From Fimivicinus intestinavium (GTDB lineage: Bacteria > Bacillota > Clostridia > Oscillospirales > Acutalibacteraceae), in the NCBI GenBank assembly GCA_018715765.1, contig DVKY01000037.1, forward strand, positions 1-64,000: 64,000 nucleotides of DNA. Direction: 5' to 3'. The position numbers were made by a program, and so were the translations under genes. The notes beneath the pieces were generated by a model that saw only the letters and a program-made list of their open reading frames with translations, was not told the DNA's origin and made no database searches. Within the stretch, counting starts at the first letter, position 1; each line of letters starts with the position of its first letter. This document shows positions 23,519 through 32,020 of this stretch, one piece after another.

Positions 23519-24676
23519 ATGGATAAGCGTTTATCTATTTTAGGTTCGACCGGTTCTATTGGAACGCAGGCGCTGGATGTCGCACGGATGCATGGCTTCC
23601 CTGTCTGCGCGCTCACGGCTAACAGCCGTATTGACGTGCTGGAGAAGCAGATCCGGGAATTCCGGCCTGCTCTGGCCGCCGTGGTAGACGAGGGAGCGGC
23701 GAAGGATCTGCGCGTCCGCGTGGCGGATACGGGCACCAGGGTGCTCAGCGGGATGGATGGCGTGGTTGAATGCGCACGCTGTGAGGGCGTGGATACGGTG
23801 CTCAACGCTATCGTCGGGATGGCGGGGCTGTTGCCGACGCTTGCGGCCATTGAGGCGGGCCGGGAGATTGCGCTCGCCAATAAGGAGACGCTTGTTGCGG
23901 GGGGAAAGCTGGTCATGGAGGCGGCGCGCGCAAAGGGCGTGCGGATCCTGCCGGTGGACAGCGAGCATTCCGCCATCTTCCAGTGCCTGCAGGCTGCGCC
24001 CGCCGGGCAGAGGGATGCGCTCAAGCGTATCATCCTCACCGCGTCCGGAGGCCCTTTTTTGGGGCGGACGAGGGAGCAGCTGCGCGAGGTGACGGTGGAG
24101 CAGGCGCTCCGGCACCCGAACTGGAGCATGGGGGCCAAGATTACGATTGATTCCGCCACGATGATGAATAAGGGCTTGGAATTGATCGAAGCGGTTTGGC
24201 TCTTCTCCATGCCGCCGGAGCGGGTGGATATCGTCGTCCATCGGGAGAGCGTGGTGCATTCGCTTATTGAGTTTGCGGATAATTCCGTGCTTGCACAGCT
24301 TGGCGTGCCGGATATGCGCATCCCAATCCAATATGCGCTGACCTATCCGGCCCGGCATCCGTCCCCGGTGGAGCAGCTGAGCCTTGCACAGTTCGGCACG
24401 CTGCATTTTGCCGCGCCGGATGAGGAGGCGTTCCCGCTGATCGAGGTGTGCCGCAGGGCGATTTCCCGCGGCGGCGTTTTCCCTGCCGCAGCCAATGCGG
24501 CCAATGAGGAGGCGAATCGCCTCTTCCGGGAGGGGAAGCTCCGCTTTCTGGAGATCGGCGAGCTGGTTGAAGCGGCCATGGAGCAGGCGCCGGACCGCCC
24601 CGATTACACGCTTTCGGATATCCGCGAGGCAGGGGAATGTGCGCGGGCCTTTGTGCGGCAGAATGCAAAGGGCTGA
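23519..24676 (+). CDS. dxr: 1-deoxy-D-xylulose-5-phosphate reductoisomerase
   Basis: This 385-residue NADPH enzyme makes methylerythritol phosphate, the committed step of the non-mevalonate isoprenoid route. The nucleotide-binding motif LGSTGSIGTQ is at residues 7-16. Substrate and metal residues lie in ANKETLVAGG, VDSEHSAIFQCLQ, TASGGPF, NWSMGAKITIDSATMMNKGLE and AANAANEEAN. ATG 23519 follows AGGTG at 9 nt. It is consistent with ispG downstream and with uppS as consumer of the product, and indicates sensitivity to fosmidomycin at the target level. Confidence 0.97.
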   Translation: MDKRLSILGSTGSIGTQALDVARMHGFPVCALTANSRIDVLEKQIREFRPALAAVVDEGAAKDLRVRVADTGTRVLSGMDGVVECARCEGVDTVLNAIVGMAGLLPTLAAIEAGREIALANKETLVAGGKLVMEAARAKGVRILPVDSEHSAIFQCLQAAPAGQRDALKRIILTASGGPFLGRTREQLREVTVEQALRHPNWSMGAKITIDSATMMNKGLELIEAVWLFSMPPERVDIVVHRESVVHSLIEFADNSVLAQLGVPDMRIPIQYALTYPARHPSPVEQLSLAQFGTLHFAAPDEEAFPLIEVCRRAISRGGVFPAAANAANEEANRLFREGKLRFLEIGELVEAAMEQAPDRPDYTLSDIREAGECARAFVRQNAKG

Positions 24677-24695
24677 GCAAATCAGCCGGTAAGAG

Positions 24696-25781
24696 GTGAG
24701 TTCTATTTCCATTCCAATTCATTTGTTGAGTATCGGCTCTGTCTGGAGCATGGTGTGGCCGATCCTGATCGCTATTTTATTTTTTGGCCTGATGATTTTT
24801 ATTCACGAGCTGGGGCATTTCACGGTTGCAAAGCTGTCCGGCATTCGGGTCAACGAGTTTGCCATCGGTATGGGGCCAAAGCTGCTGAGCTTTGGCAAGG
24901 GGGAGACGACCTATTCCCTCCGGTTGATCCCTATGGGCGGCTATGTCCAGATGGAGGGCGAGGACGAGGCGAGCGAGGATGAACGGGCTTTTAATAAAAA
25001 GCCTGTCTGGAAGCGCTTCCTGGTGGTGCTTGCGGGCGCGGTGATGAATATCCTTCTGGGCCTTGTGCTTGTTGCCATTTTAATCACGCAGCAGGATCTG
25101 GTCGGAACAACGCAGATCGCCGGCTTTTATGAAAACGCCTCCAGCCAGGCCTCCGGCTTACAGGCGGGCGATGTGATTACCCATATCAACGGCACCTCCG
25201 TCTGGTCGGATCGTGATATCAGCTTTCTCATGGCGCGGGATAAGGATGGTGTGATTGAATTTACCGTCGAGCGCGATGGGAAAACGGTCGATTTGAAAAA
25301 TGTGCAGTTTGCCACGCAGCAGGTTGAGGGGCAAACAGTAATCACCTTTGACTTTGTAATCATCGGCGAGCCGCACACGGTCTGGAATGTACTGAAAACC
25401 TCTTTCCTGGAGACGGCTTCCATGGCGCGGCTGGTGTGGCTGAGCCTGTTTGATTTGGTAACAGGGCGGTTTGGCCTGAGCGATCTCGCGGGGCCGGTCG
25501 GCACGGTGAGCGTCATTGCCGAGGCGACGACCTCAGGCGGCTTTCTCAACGCGCTGTCCCTGATGGCGTTTATCACAGTCAACATCGGGGTGTTCAATCT
25601 TCTCCCAATCCCGGGGTTAGATGGGGGGCGGCTGCTCTTTCTCGTCATTGAGGGAATCCGCCGCAAGCCGGTTAATCCCAAGCGGGAGGGCATGATTCAT
25701 GCCATCGGCCTGGTGCTGATGTTTGCGCTGATCGCGGTGGTCACGTTTAACGATATCCTGCGGCTGATACGCGGTGGTTAA
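24696..25781 (+). CDS. rseP: site-2 protease RseP/RasP
   Basis: This 361-residue membrane zinc metalloprotease cleaves transmembrane anti-sigma factors and leftover signal peptides. Zinc ligands are in HELGH (residues 37-41 from this start) and in the C-terminal LLPIPGLDGGRLLF. A single PDZ domain (about 140-225) lies between the membrane segments. GTG 24696 is used because it is the first in-frame start after dxr, but its AAGAGG signal overlaps it; ATG 24750 could also serve, so the N-terminus is uncertain. It is part of the pyrH block. Confidence 0.93.
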   Translation: MSSISIPIHLLSIGSVWSMVWPILIAILFFGLMIFIHELGHFTVAKLSGIRVNEFAIGMGPKLLSFGKGETTYSLRLIPMGGYVQMEGEDEASEDERAFNKKPVWKRFLVVLAGAVMNILLGLVLVAILITQQDLVGTTQIAGFYENASSQASGLQAGDVITHINGTSVWSDRDISFLMARDKDGVIEFTVERDGKTVDLKNVQFATQQVEGQTVITFDFVIIGEPHTVWNVLKTSFLETASMARLVWLSLFDLVTGRFGLSDLAGPVGTVSVIAEATTSGGFLNALSLMAFITVNIGVFNLLPIPGLDGGRLLFLVIEGIRRKPVNPKREGMIHAIGLVLMFALIAVVTFNDILRLIRGG

Positions 25782-25822
25782 ATTGGGCCTGAAATCCCTC
25801 AAAGCAGAAAGGATGACCTGCG

Positions 25823-26872
25823 ATGCATAGAAGGAAAAGCCGGGCTGTTTGCGCAGGCGGCGTGCAGATCGGCGGGGGCGCGCCGGTGAGCGTGCAGTCT
25901 ATGCTGAATGTACCCGCGCACGATGTGGAGGGGAATGTCCGTCAGGCGAGAGCGCTTTATGACGCGGGCTGTGAGATCATCCGCGCCGCAGTGCCGGATC
26001 TGGAATCGGTGCGCCTGATCCCTGCGCTGAAGCAGGCGGCGCCTGTGCCCATTGTGGCGGATATCCATTTTGATTACCGTATTGCCCTCGCCTGTGTGGA
26101 GGCGGGGGTGGATAAAATTCGCATCAATCCCGGCAATATTGGCTCGGATGAGCGGGTGAGAGCGGTGGCGGACGCCTGCCGGGCGCACGGCATCCCCATC
26201 CGTATCGGCGTCAACAGCGGCTCGCTGGAAAAGGAGATTCTCGCAAAATATGGTGCGCCTACGGCGCAGGCGCTGGCTGAAAGCGCGATGTACCATGTGC
26301 GTCTGTTGGAAAAGTGTGATTTTCAGGATATTGTGATCTCCATCAAATCCTCTGATGTGCAGCGCATGGTGGAGGCCTATGAAATCGTTGCAGCGCAGTG
26401 CGATTACCCGCTGCATCTTGGCGTGACGGAGGCGGGGACGGCCCGCATGGGCCTGATTAAGTCGAGCGCAGGCATCGGCTCGCTGCTGCTGCACGGCATT
26501 GGCGATACGATCCGCGTCTCCCTGACGGATGCGCCGGTCAACGAGGTCTACGCGGGCTTTGACATCCTTAAGGCTGTCGGGCTGAAAACGGATGCGCCTA
26601 CCCTGGTTTCCTGCCCGACCTGCGGGCGGACAAAGATTGATCTGATCGGCTTGGCCGCCCAGGTGGAGGAGCGGCTGCGGGATTGTCATAAGCCGATCAA
26701 GGTGGCGGTGATGGGCTGTGCGGTCAATGGCCCGGGCGAAGCGCGCGAGGCGGATATCGGTGTCGCGGGCGGTGACGGCTGCGGCTTGCTGTTCAAAAAG
26801 GGCGAGATTATCCGCAAGGTGCCGGAGGATCAGATTTTGGATGAGCTGATGCAGGAGATTGAAAAGCTCTGA
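25823..26872 (+). CDS. ispG: 4-hydroxy-3-methylbut-2-enyl diphosphate synthase (flavodoxin)
   Basis: This 349-residue iron-sulfur enzyme acts two-thirds of the way through the methylerythritol phosphate pathway. The N-terminal TIM barrel shows VSVQSMLNVPAHD, VADIHFDYRIAL and RINPGNIG. The C-terminal half supplies the 4Fe-4S ligands: SCPTCGR with two cysteines, MGCAVNGPGEA with the third, and the glutamate within the same stretch. The ribosome binding site AAAGGATGACC precedes ATG 25823. It lies 41 bp after rseP, as in many Clostridia, and completes a dxr-rseP-ispG trio. Confidence 0.96.
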   Translation: MHRRKSRAVCAGGVQIGGGAPVSVQSMLNVPAHDVEGNVRQARALYDAGCEIIRAAVPDLESVRLIPALKQAAPVPIVADIHFDYRIALACVEAGVDKIRINPGNIGSDERVRAVADACRAHGIPIRIGVNSGSLEKEILAKYGAPTAQALAESAMYHVRLLEKCDFQDIVISIKSSDVQRMVEAYEIVAAQCDYPLHLGVTEAGTARMGLIKSSAGIGSLLLHGIGDTIRVSLTDAPVNEVYAGFDILKAVGLKTDAPTLVSCPTCGRTKIDLIGLAAQVEERLRDCHKPIKVAVMGCAVNGPGEAREADIGVAGGDGCGLLFKKGEIIRKVPEDQILDELMQEIEKL

Positions 26873-26905
26873 CGCGGACTGAGACAGGATGATAAGGGAG
26901 TCAAC

Positions 26906-29900
26906 ATGCAGAAGGATCGTTTTTTGACCCTGTTTGGGGATTACATAGAGGAGCATATCAGGCAGAATTTGCCCGACGGGCAGGTTCTGTCTGTTGTTAT
27001 TGGGCGGGAAGCGCGCACGCTGGATGCAGAGGTGGAGTTTGACGCCGTTTTGCCGGAAGAGACGCTGGAGGCGGCGCAGCGCTCCCTGCGCACGCTGATG
27101 CGGTTGCAATCGGCGGCGATCGAGCCGTATTTCCCGAAGGAAGCTTTTTCAGAAGCTTATTTCCCGCATATGGTGCGGGCGCTGCGGCGGGAAAACGCTG
27201 CGGCAAACGGCTTCTTAAACGATGCGTCCGCCCGGCTGGAGGGGAATGTTTTTACCATCACCCTCACGCACGGCGGCGAGGAGATTCTAAAGGAAACGGG
27301 CTGCGATACATTTTTGCGCGCGCTGGTGCAAAAGCGCTTCGGCGTTGCGCTGGAGATCCGGTTTGACGGCGAGACGACCGTTACGCCGGAGGCGCCTGCT
27401 TTCCTCAAAATGCAGGAGCAGGCGGATGCGCAGCAGAAGGCCGAGCGGGAGGCAGCCAAGCGGCGGGCGGAGGGGGATAAACGACAGGGAGAGCATAAGA
27501 TGTATGACGGCCTGCCGCTTTATCTGGAAACCGCACGGGAGATCCTGGGCCGTCCGGTGCGCAATAAGCCTGTGCCGATCCGTGAGCTCAACCCGGAGGA
27601 TGGAACGGTCACGGTCTGGGGCGATGTGTTCGGCTATGAATCCAAGGAGACACGCGATGGCAGGAGCCTCATCATCTCCTTCCACATCACCGACTATACC
27701 GGCTCCTATACCGTTAAAATTTTCGATGAGAAGGAGACCGCCGCAAAGGTCGATCAGGCGATTAAGGATGGCATGACGGTGCTCGTGCGCGGCAGCGTCA
27801 GCTACGATAAATATTTCCGTGATTATGCGATTCGGCCGCTCTCCATTATGAGCGTGCAAAAGGAAAAGAAGAGGGACGATGCGCCGGTCAAGCGTGTGGA
27901 GCTCCATCTGCACACCAAGATGAGTGCGATGGACGGCGTGTCCGACTGTTCGGCGCTCATCAAGCGCGCCGCCGAGTGGGGGCACCAGGCGGTTGCAATC
28001 ACGGATCACGGCGTTGCGCAGGCATTCCCGGAGGCGATGAACACGGCCGCGGCTACGGGCATCAAGGTCATCTACGGCGTAGAGGCTTATTTTGTCAACG
28101 ATATGGTGCCCATCGTCACCGGTCGGGAGAATACGCCGTTTGATGGTGAATTTATCGTATTTGATATTGAGACCACCGGCTTTAATGCGCAGGAGGACCG
28201 CATCACAGAGATCGGCGCAGTGCGTGTGAAGGGCGGGAAGGTGCTGGATACCTTTAACACCTTTGCTAACCCGGAAATGCCTATCCCTGCGCGTATCACT
28301 GAACTGACCGGTATCACAGATGAAATGGTGGCAGGCGCGCCGGATGAAGAGGCGGCCGTGCGCTCGTTTTTTGATTTCTGCGGCGAGACGGCCACGCTTG
28401 TGGCGCACAATGCGCCCTTTGACACCGGCTTTATCCGCGCCGTCTGCGCACGCCACGGCATGGAATATGATTATACCAGCGTCGACACGGTGCCCATGAG
28501 CCGTTCCCTTTTAAAAGGGCTGAAAAATTATAAGCTGGACACGGTTGCAAAATATTTGAAGCTGGAGGATTTTAACCACCACCGCGCCTGCGACGACGCA
28601 AAAATCCTGGCGGATATTTTTGTCATTTTGCTCGACGAAGCGCGCAAGGCGGGCGATATTGAATCGATCGGCCTGCTTAACACCGCGCTCTCGGAGGCGG
28701 ACCCTAAAAAGCTGCGCTCTTACCACCAGATTCTGCTGGTGAAAAATCTGACGGGGCTGAAAAACCTCTATCGATTGATCTCCATGTCCCATTTGCAGTA
28801 TTTTTACCGCCAGCCGCGTATCCCCAAAAGCGAGCTGATCAAATACCGCGATGGGCTGCTCATCGGCAGCGCGTGTGAGGCGGGCGAGCTTTATCGTGCC
28901 GTGCTCGACGGGCGGCCGTGGGACGAGCTCAAGCAGATCGCCTCCTTTTACGACTATCTGGAGATTCAGCCCAACGGCAACAATGCCTTCCTTGTGCGGG
29001 AGGGGCGGGTCGGCTCGGAGCGCCAGCTGGAGGAAATCAACCGGACGATTCTCAAGCTGGGAGACGAGCTGGGCAAGCTGGTCGTCGCCACCTGCGACGT
29101 CCACTTCCTTGACCCGGGGGACGAAATCTTCCGCCGCATCCTGATGGCGGGGCAGGGCTTTTCCGATGCGGATAACCAGGCCCCTCTTTACCTGCGCACC
29201 ACACAGGAGATGCTGGATGAATTTGCCTATCTCGGCGAGCGGGCCTATGAGGTAGTGGTGGAGAACCCGAATAAAATTGCGGATATGGTGGAGGTCTTGC
29301 GGCCCTTCCCGGAGGGCAACTTCCCGCCGAATATCCCTGGCGCGAAGGAGGAGCTGCGCGAAATCTGCTGGGCGAACTGCAAAAAAATCTATGGTGACCC
29401 TGTGCCGGCGTATGTGGCGGACAGGCTCACGCGCGAGTTGGATTCGATCATTGAGCATGGCTTTGCCGTCCTCTATATCATCGCGCAGAAGCTGGTGAAA
29501 AACTCCGAGGATCACGGCTATCACGTCGGCTCCCGTGGCTCTGTCGGCTCATCCTTTGTGGCGACAATGGCCGGGATTTCCGAGGTCAACCCCCTGGCGC
29601 CGCACTACGTCTGCCCGAATTGCTGCCACAGCGAGTTTTTTACCGATGGCTCCGTCGGCTCCGGCTATGACCTCCCGCCCAAGGATTGCCCGCATTGCGG
29701 CACGCCCATGAAACGCGACGGGCATGAGATTCCGTTTGAAACCTTTCTTGGGTTCGACGGCGATAAGGAGCCGGATATCGACCTGAATTTTTCCGGCGAA
29801 TTTCAATCCCAGTCCCACCGCTACACAGAGGAGTTATTCGGCCCGCAAAACGTGTTTAAGGCGGGCACCATCTCCACCGTGGCGGAAAAAACAGCCTACG

Positions 29901-31210
29901 GCTTTGTGAAAAAGTACACGGAGGAGCGCGGAATCATCCTGCACAAGGCGGAAGAGGAGCGCTTGGCGCGCGGCTGTACCGGCGTCAAACGCACGACCGG
30001 CCAGCATCCGGGCGGCATGGTCGTTGTGCCGAACGATCACGAGGTGTATGAGTTTACCCCCGTTCAGCACCCGGCGGATGATGCGGATAAGGGCTCTGTT
30101 ACCACGCATTTCGACTTCCATGCGCTGCATGATACGCTGTTAAAGCTGGATGAGCTTGGGCACGATGTGCCGACCCTCTATAAGCATCTGGAGGATATGA
30201 CGGGCATCCCGGTAATGGATGTGGATATCTGCGACCGCAAGATTATTGAATTGTGCACCAGCCCCGAGCCGCTCGGCGTCACCGCGGAGGAGATCGGCTG
30301 GCCGACTGGCACGCTCTCCATTCCGGAGATGGGTACGAATTTTGTTTGCGGTATGCTCATGGAGGCAAAGCCGAAGACCTTTTCCGATCTTTTACAGATC
30401 TCCGGCCTGTCGCATGGCACAGATGTATGGCTCGGCAACGCGCAGGAGTTGATCAAAAACGGTACCTGCACGATCTCAGAGGTGATCGGTACGCGCGACA
30501 GCATCATGACCTACCTGATGCATAAGGGCGTGGAGCCGGGTATGGCGTTCAAAATCATGGAAATTGTCCGGAAAGGCAAGGCACCCAAGCTTCTCACGGA
30601 TGAGCACAAGCAGGCCATGCGGGAGAACCATGTGCCGGAGTGGTATATCGACTCCTGCCTGAAGATCAAATACATGTTCCCCAAGGCGCACGCTGCGGCC
30701 TATGTCAGCGCTGCGCTGCGGCTGGGATGGTATAAAATTTACCGGCCGCTGGAGTATTATGCCGCGCTGCTGACTGTGCGCGGCGGTGATCTAGACGCGG
30801 TATCGGCTGTGGCCGGCCGTGCGGCGGTCAAGCGCAAGATGGACGAGCTGATGGCAAAGGGCAAGGATGCCTCTGCGAAGGAAGAGGATCAGCTCACCAT
30901 TTTACAGATCGTCAATGAGATGCTTGCGCGCGGGATTGCATTTTTGCCTGTTGATCTCTACAAATCCGACGCAACGGTTTATCAGATTGAAGATGGCAAG
31001 ATTCGCCTGCCCTTTCTCGCCCTCAAGGGAACGGGAGAGAGCGCGGCCAGAGGCCTGGCCGCTGCGCGGGAGGATGGGCAGGGGCCGTTTATATCCCGTG
31101 ATGACCTGCGCAACCGCTCCGGCGTCTCCAGCAGCGTCATGGCGATGCTGGGCGAGGCAGGCGCTCTGGAGGGATTGCCGGAGAGCAGCCAGATGAGCTT
31201 GTTTGGCTAA
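26906..31210 (+). CDS. polC: DNA polymerase III alpha subunit, PolC type
   Basis: This 1434-residue replicative polymerase of low-GC Gram-positive bacteria has an N-terminal domain (about 1-200), an OB-fold (about 230-310), a PHP domain starting VELHLHTKMSAMDG near residue 330, an inserted DEDDh proofreading exonuclease (FDIETTGFN near 418, HNAPFD near 510), and then the C-family palm. PDIDLNFSGEFQ near residue 955 carries two catalytic aspartates. A zinc motif, CPNCCH...CPHCG, lies near 905-930. Full length and intact. ATG 26906 follows AAGGGAG. It marks the organism as a Firmicute. Confidence 0.98.
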   Translation: MQKDRFLTLFGDYIEEHIRQNLPDGQVLSVVIGREARTLDAEVEFDAVLPEETLEAAQRSLRTLMRLQSAAIEPYFPKEAFSEAYFPHMVRALRRENAAANGFLNDASARLEGNVFTITLTHGGEEILKETGCDTFLRALVQKRFGVALEIRFDGETTVTPEAPAFLKMQEQADAQQKAEREAAKRRAEGDKRQGEHKMYDGLPLYLETAREILGRPVRNKPVPIRELNPEDGTVTVWGDVFGYESKETRDGRSLIISFHITDYTGSYTVKIFDEKETAAKVDQAIKDGMTVLVRGSVSYDKYFRDYAIRPLSIMSVQKEKKRDDAPVKRVELHLHTKMSAMDGVSDCSALIKRAAEWGHQAVAITDHGVAQAFPEAMNTAAATGIKVIYGVEAYFVNDMVPIVTGRENTPFDGEFIVFDIETTGFNAQEDRITEIGAVRVKGGKVLDTFNTFANPEMPIPARITELTGITDEMVAGAPDEEAAVRSFFDFCGETATLVAHNAPFDTGFIRAVCARHGMEYDYTSVDTVPMSRSLLKGLKNYKLDTVAKYLKLEDFNHHRACDDAKILADIFVILLDEARKAGDIESIGLLNTALSEADPKKLRSYHQILLVKNLTGLKNLYRLISMSHLQYFYRQPRIPKSELIKYRDGLLIGSACEAGELYRAVLDGRPWDELKQIASFYDYLEIQPNGNNAFLVREGRVGSERQLEEINRTILKLGDELGKLVVATCDVHFLDPGDEIFRRILMAGQGFSDADNQAPLYLRTTQEMLDEFAYLGERAYEVVVENPNKIADMVEVLRPFPEGNFPPNIPGAKEELREICWANCKKIYGDPVPAYVADRLTRELDSIIEHGFAVLYIIAQKLVKNSEDHGYHVGSRGSVGSSFVATMAGISEVNPLAPHYVCPNCCHSEFFTDGSVGSGYDLPPKDCPHCGTPMKRDGHEIPFETFLGFDGDKEPDIDLNFSGEFQSQSHRYTEELFGPQNVFKAGTISTVAEKTAYGFVKKYTEERGIILHKAEEERLARGCTGVKRTTGQHPGGMVVVPNDHEVYEFTPVQHPADDADKGSVTTHFDFHALHDTLLKLDELGHDVPTLYKHLEDMTGIPVMDVDICDRKIIELCTSPEPLGVTAEEIGWPTGTLSIPEMGTNFVCGMLMEAKPKTFSDLLQISGLSHGTDVWLGNAQELIKNGTCTISEVIGTRDSIMTYLMHKGVEPGMAFKIMEIVRKGKAPKLLTDEHKQAMRENHVPEWYIDSCLKIKYMFPKAHAAAYVSAALRLGWYKIYRPLEYYAALLTVRGGDLDAVSAVAGRAAVKRKMDELMAKGKDASAKEEDQLTILQIVNEMLARGIAFLPVDLYKSDATVYQIEDGKIRLPFLALKGTGESAARGLAAAREDGQGPFISRDDLRNRSGVSSSVMAMLGEAGALEGLPESSQMSLFG

Positions 31211-31304
31211 GGGGTCTGTCCTCATGGTGGATAGGGTAAGATGGAACGCACTGCTGATTCATCGCCGCTTTTGGCCGATGGATAAGCGGAAGAAGGAGGG
31301 GCCT

Positions 31305-31847
31305 ATGGGCACGGTTTATCTGTTTCGCGGCAAGGCGGCTACCGGGAAAACCACCCTGTCCGACCGGCTGGCTCAAAAGCTGTCGATTCCTGTTTTTCGC
31401 AAGGACGATATCACCGATGCGCTCAAAAGCGGCGGGCACTTGCCGGATCGGGCCGCCAGAGACGCCGTATGCTATGATATCCTCTGCCGCATCCTGCAAA
31501 CCAATCTCAACCTGGGCGCGGATTTCATTGTAGATTTAGCTCTGGGTGACCGGAGCAATGCGGCGTTTTTCCTGAACAGGCTGGATTTTAAGCAGAACAA
31601 AGTGTTTCGCTTCTTTCTCGATTGCAGCGATGAGGAAGCATGGAAGCGGCGGCATCTGGAACGGCTGAAAAACCCTCTGCCGCATGAATCATTTCACTCT
31701 CTGGAGCATGTTTTAGCGCATTACCGGCAAGCGGATATCGGCCCCATGGAGGGAGAATATGTAATCGATAGTGCAAACCCGATTGATGTATGCTTTGCAG
31801 AGCTCAGCCGGATCATCGCTGCCGGCCAGCCTGGACAGGGCATATAA
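31305..31847 (+). CDS. P-loop kinase-like ATP-binding protein
   Basis: This 180-residue protein has a Walker A motif GKAATGKTT near residue 10 and a fold like small-molecule kinases (AAA_33, zeta-toxin or chloramphenicol phosphotransferase groups). FRKDDITDALK follows, then a lid-like EEAWKRRHLERLKNP. Its substrate is unknown. ATG 31305 follows an excellent AAGGAGG; the frame is open further upstream but without a site. It lies 94 bp after polC and ends at a bidirectional terminator, so it is probably the last gene of the pyrH block. Confidence 0.7.
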   Translation: MGTVYLFRGKAATGKTTLSDRLAQKLSIPVFRKDDITDALKSGGHLPDRAARDAVCYDILCRILQTNLNLGADFIVDLALGDRSNAAFFLNRLDFKQNKVFRFFLDCSDEEAWKRRHLERLKNPLPHESFHSLEHVLAHYRQADIGPMEGEYVIDSANPIDVCFAELSRIIAAGQPGQGI

Positions 31848-31909
31848 AAGCCCGACAGTGGCTGGTTGGGTGAAAACGGAGTGTAAGAGATTCTCTTGTT
31901 CAATAGATT

Positions 31910-31955
31910 ATAAGAAGAAAACCGCGGGCGATACGGCCTGCGGTTTTCTTCTTAT
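31910..31955. terminator. bidirectional intrinsic terminator
   Basis: ATAAGAAGAAAACCGC (31910-31925) and GCGGTTTTCTTCTTAT (31940-31955) are perfect 16-bp complements. The A-rich and T-rich arms provide a U-run in both directions, serving the converging kinase gene and the secreted-protein gene. Confidence 0.9.
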
Positions 31956-32020
31956 CGGATGGGGTTTATGAATCGCCGGACGCTAAGAAAGGGGGAGAGA
32001 AAAGCTGCCCGGTCGCATTG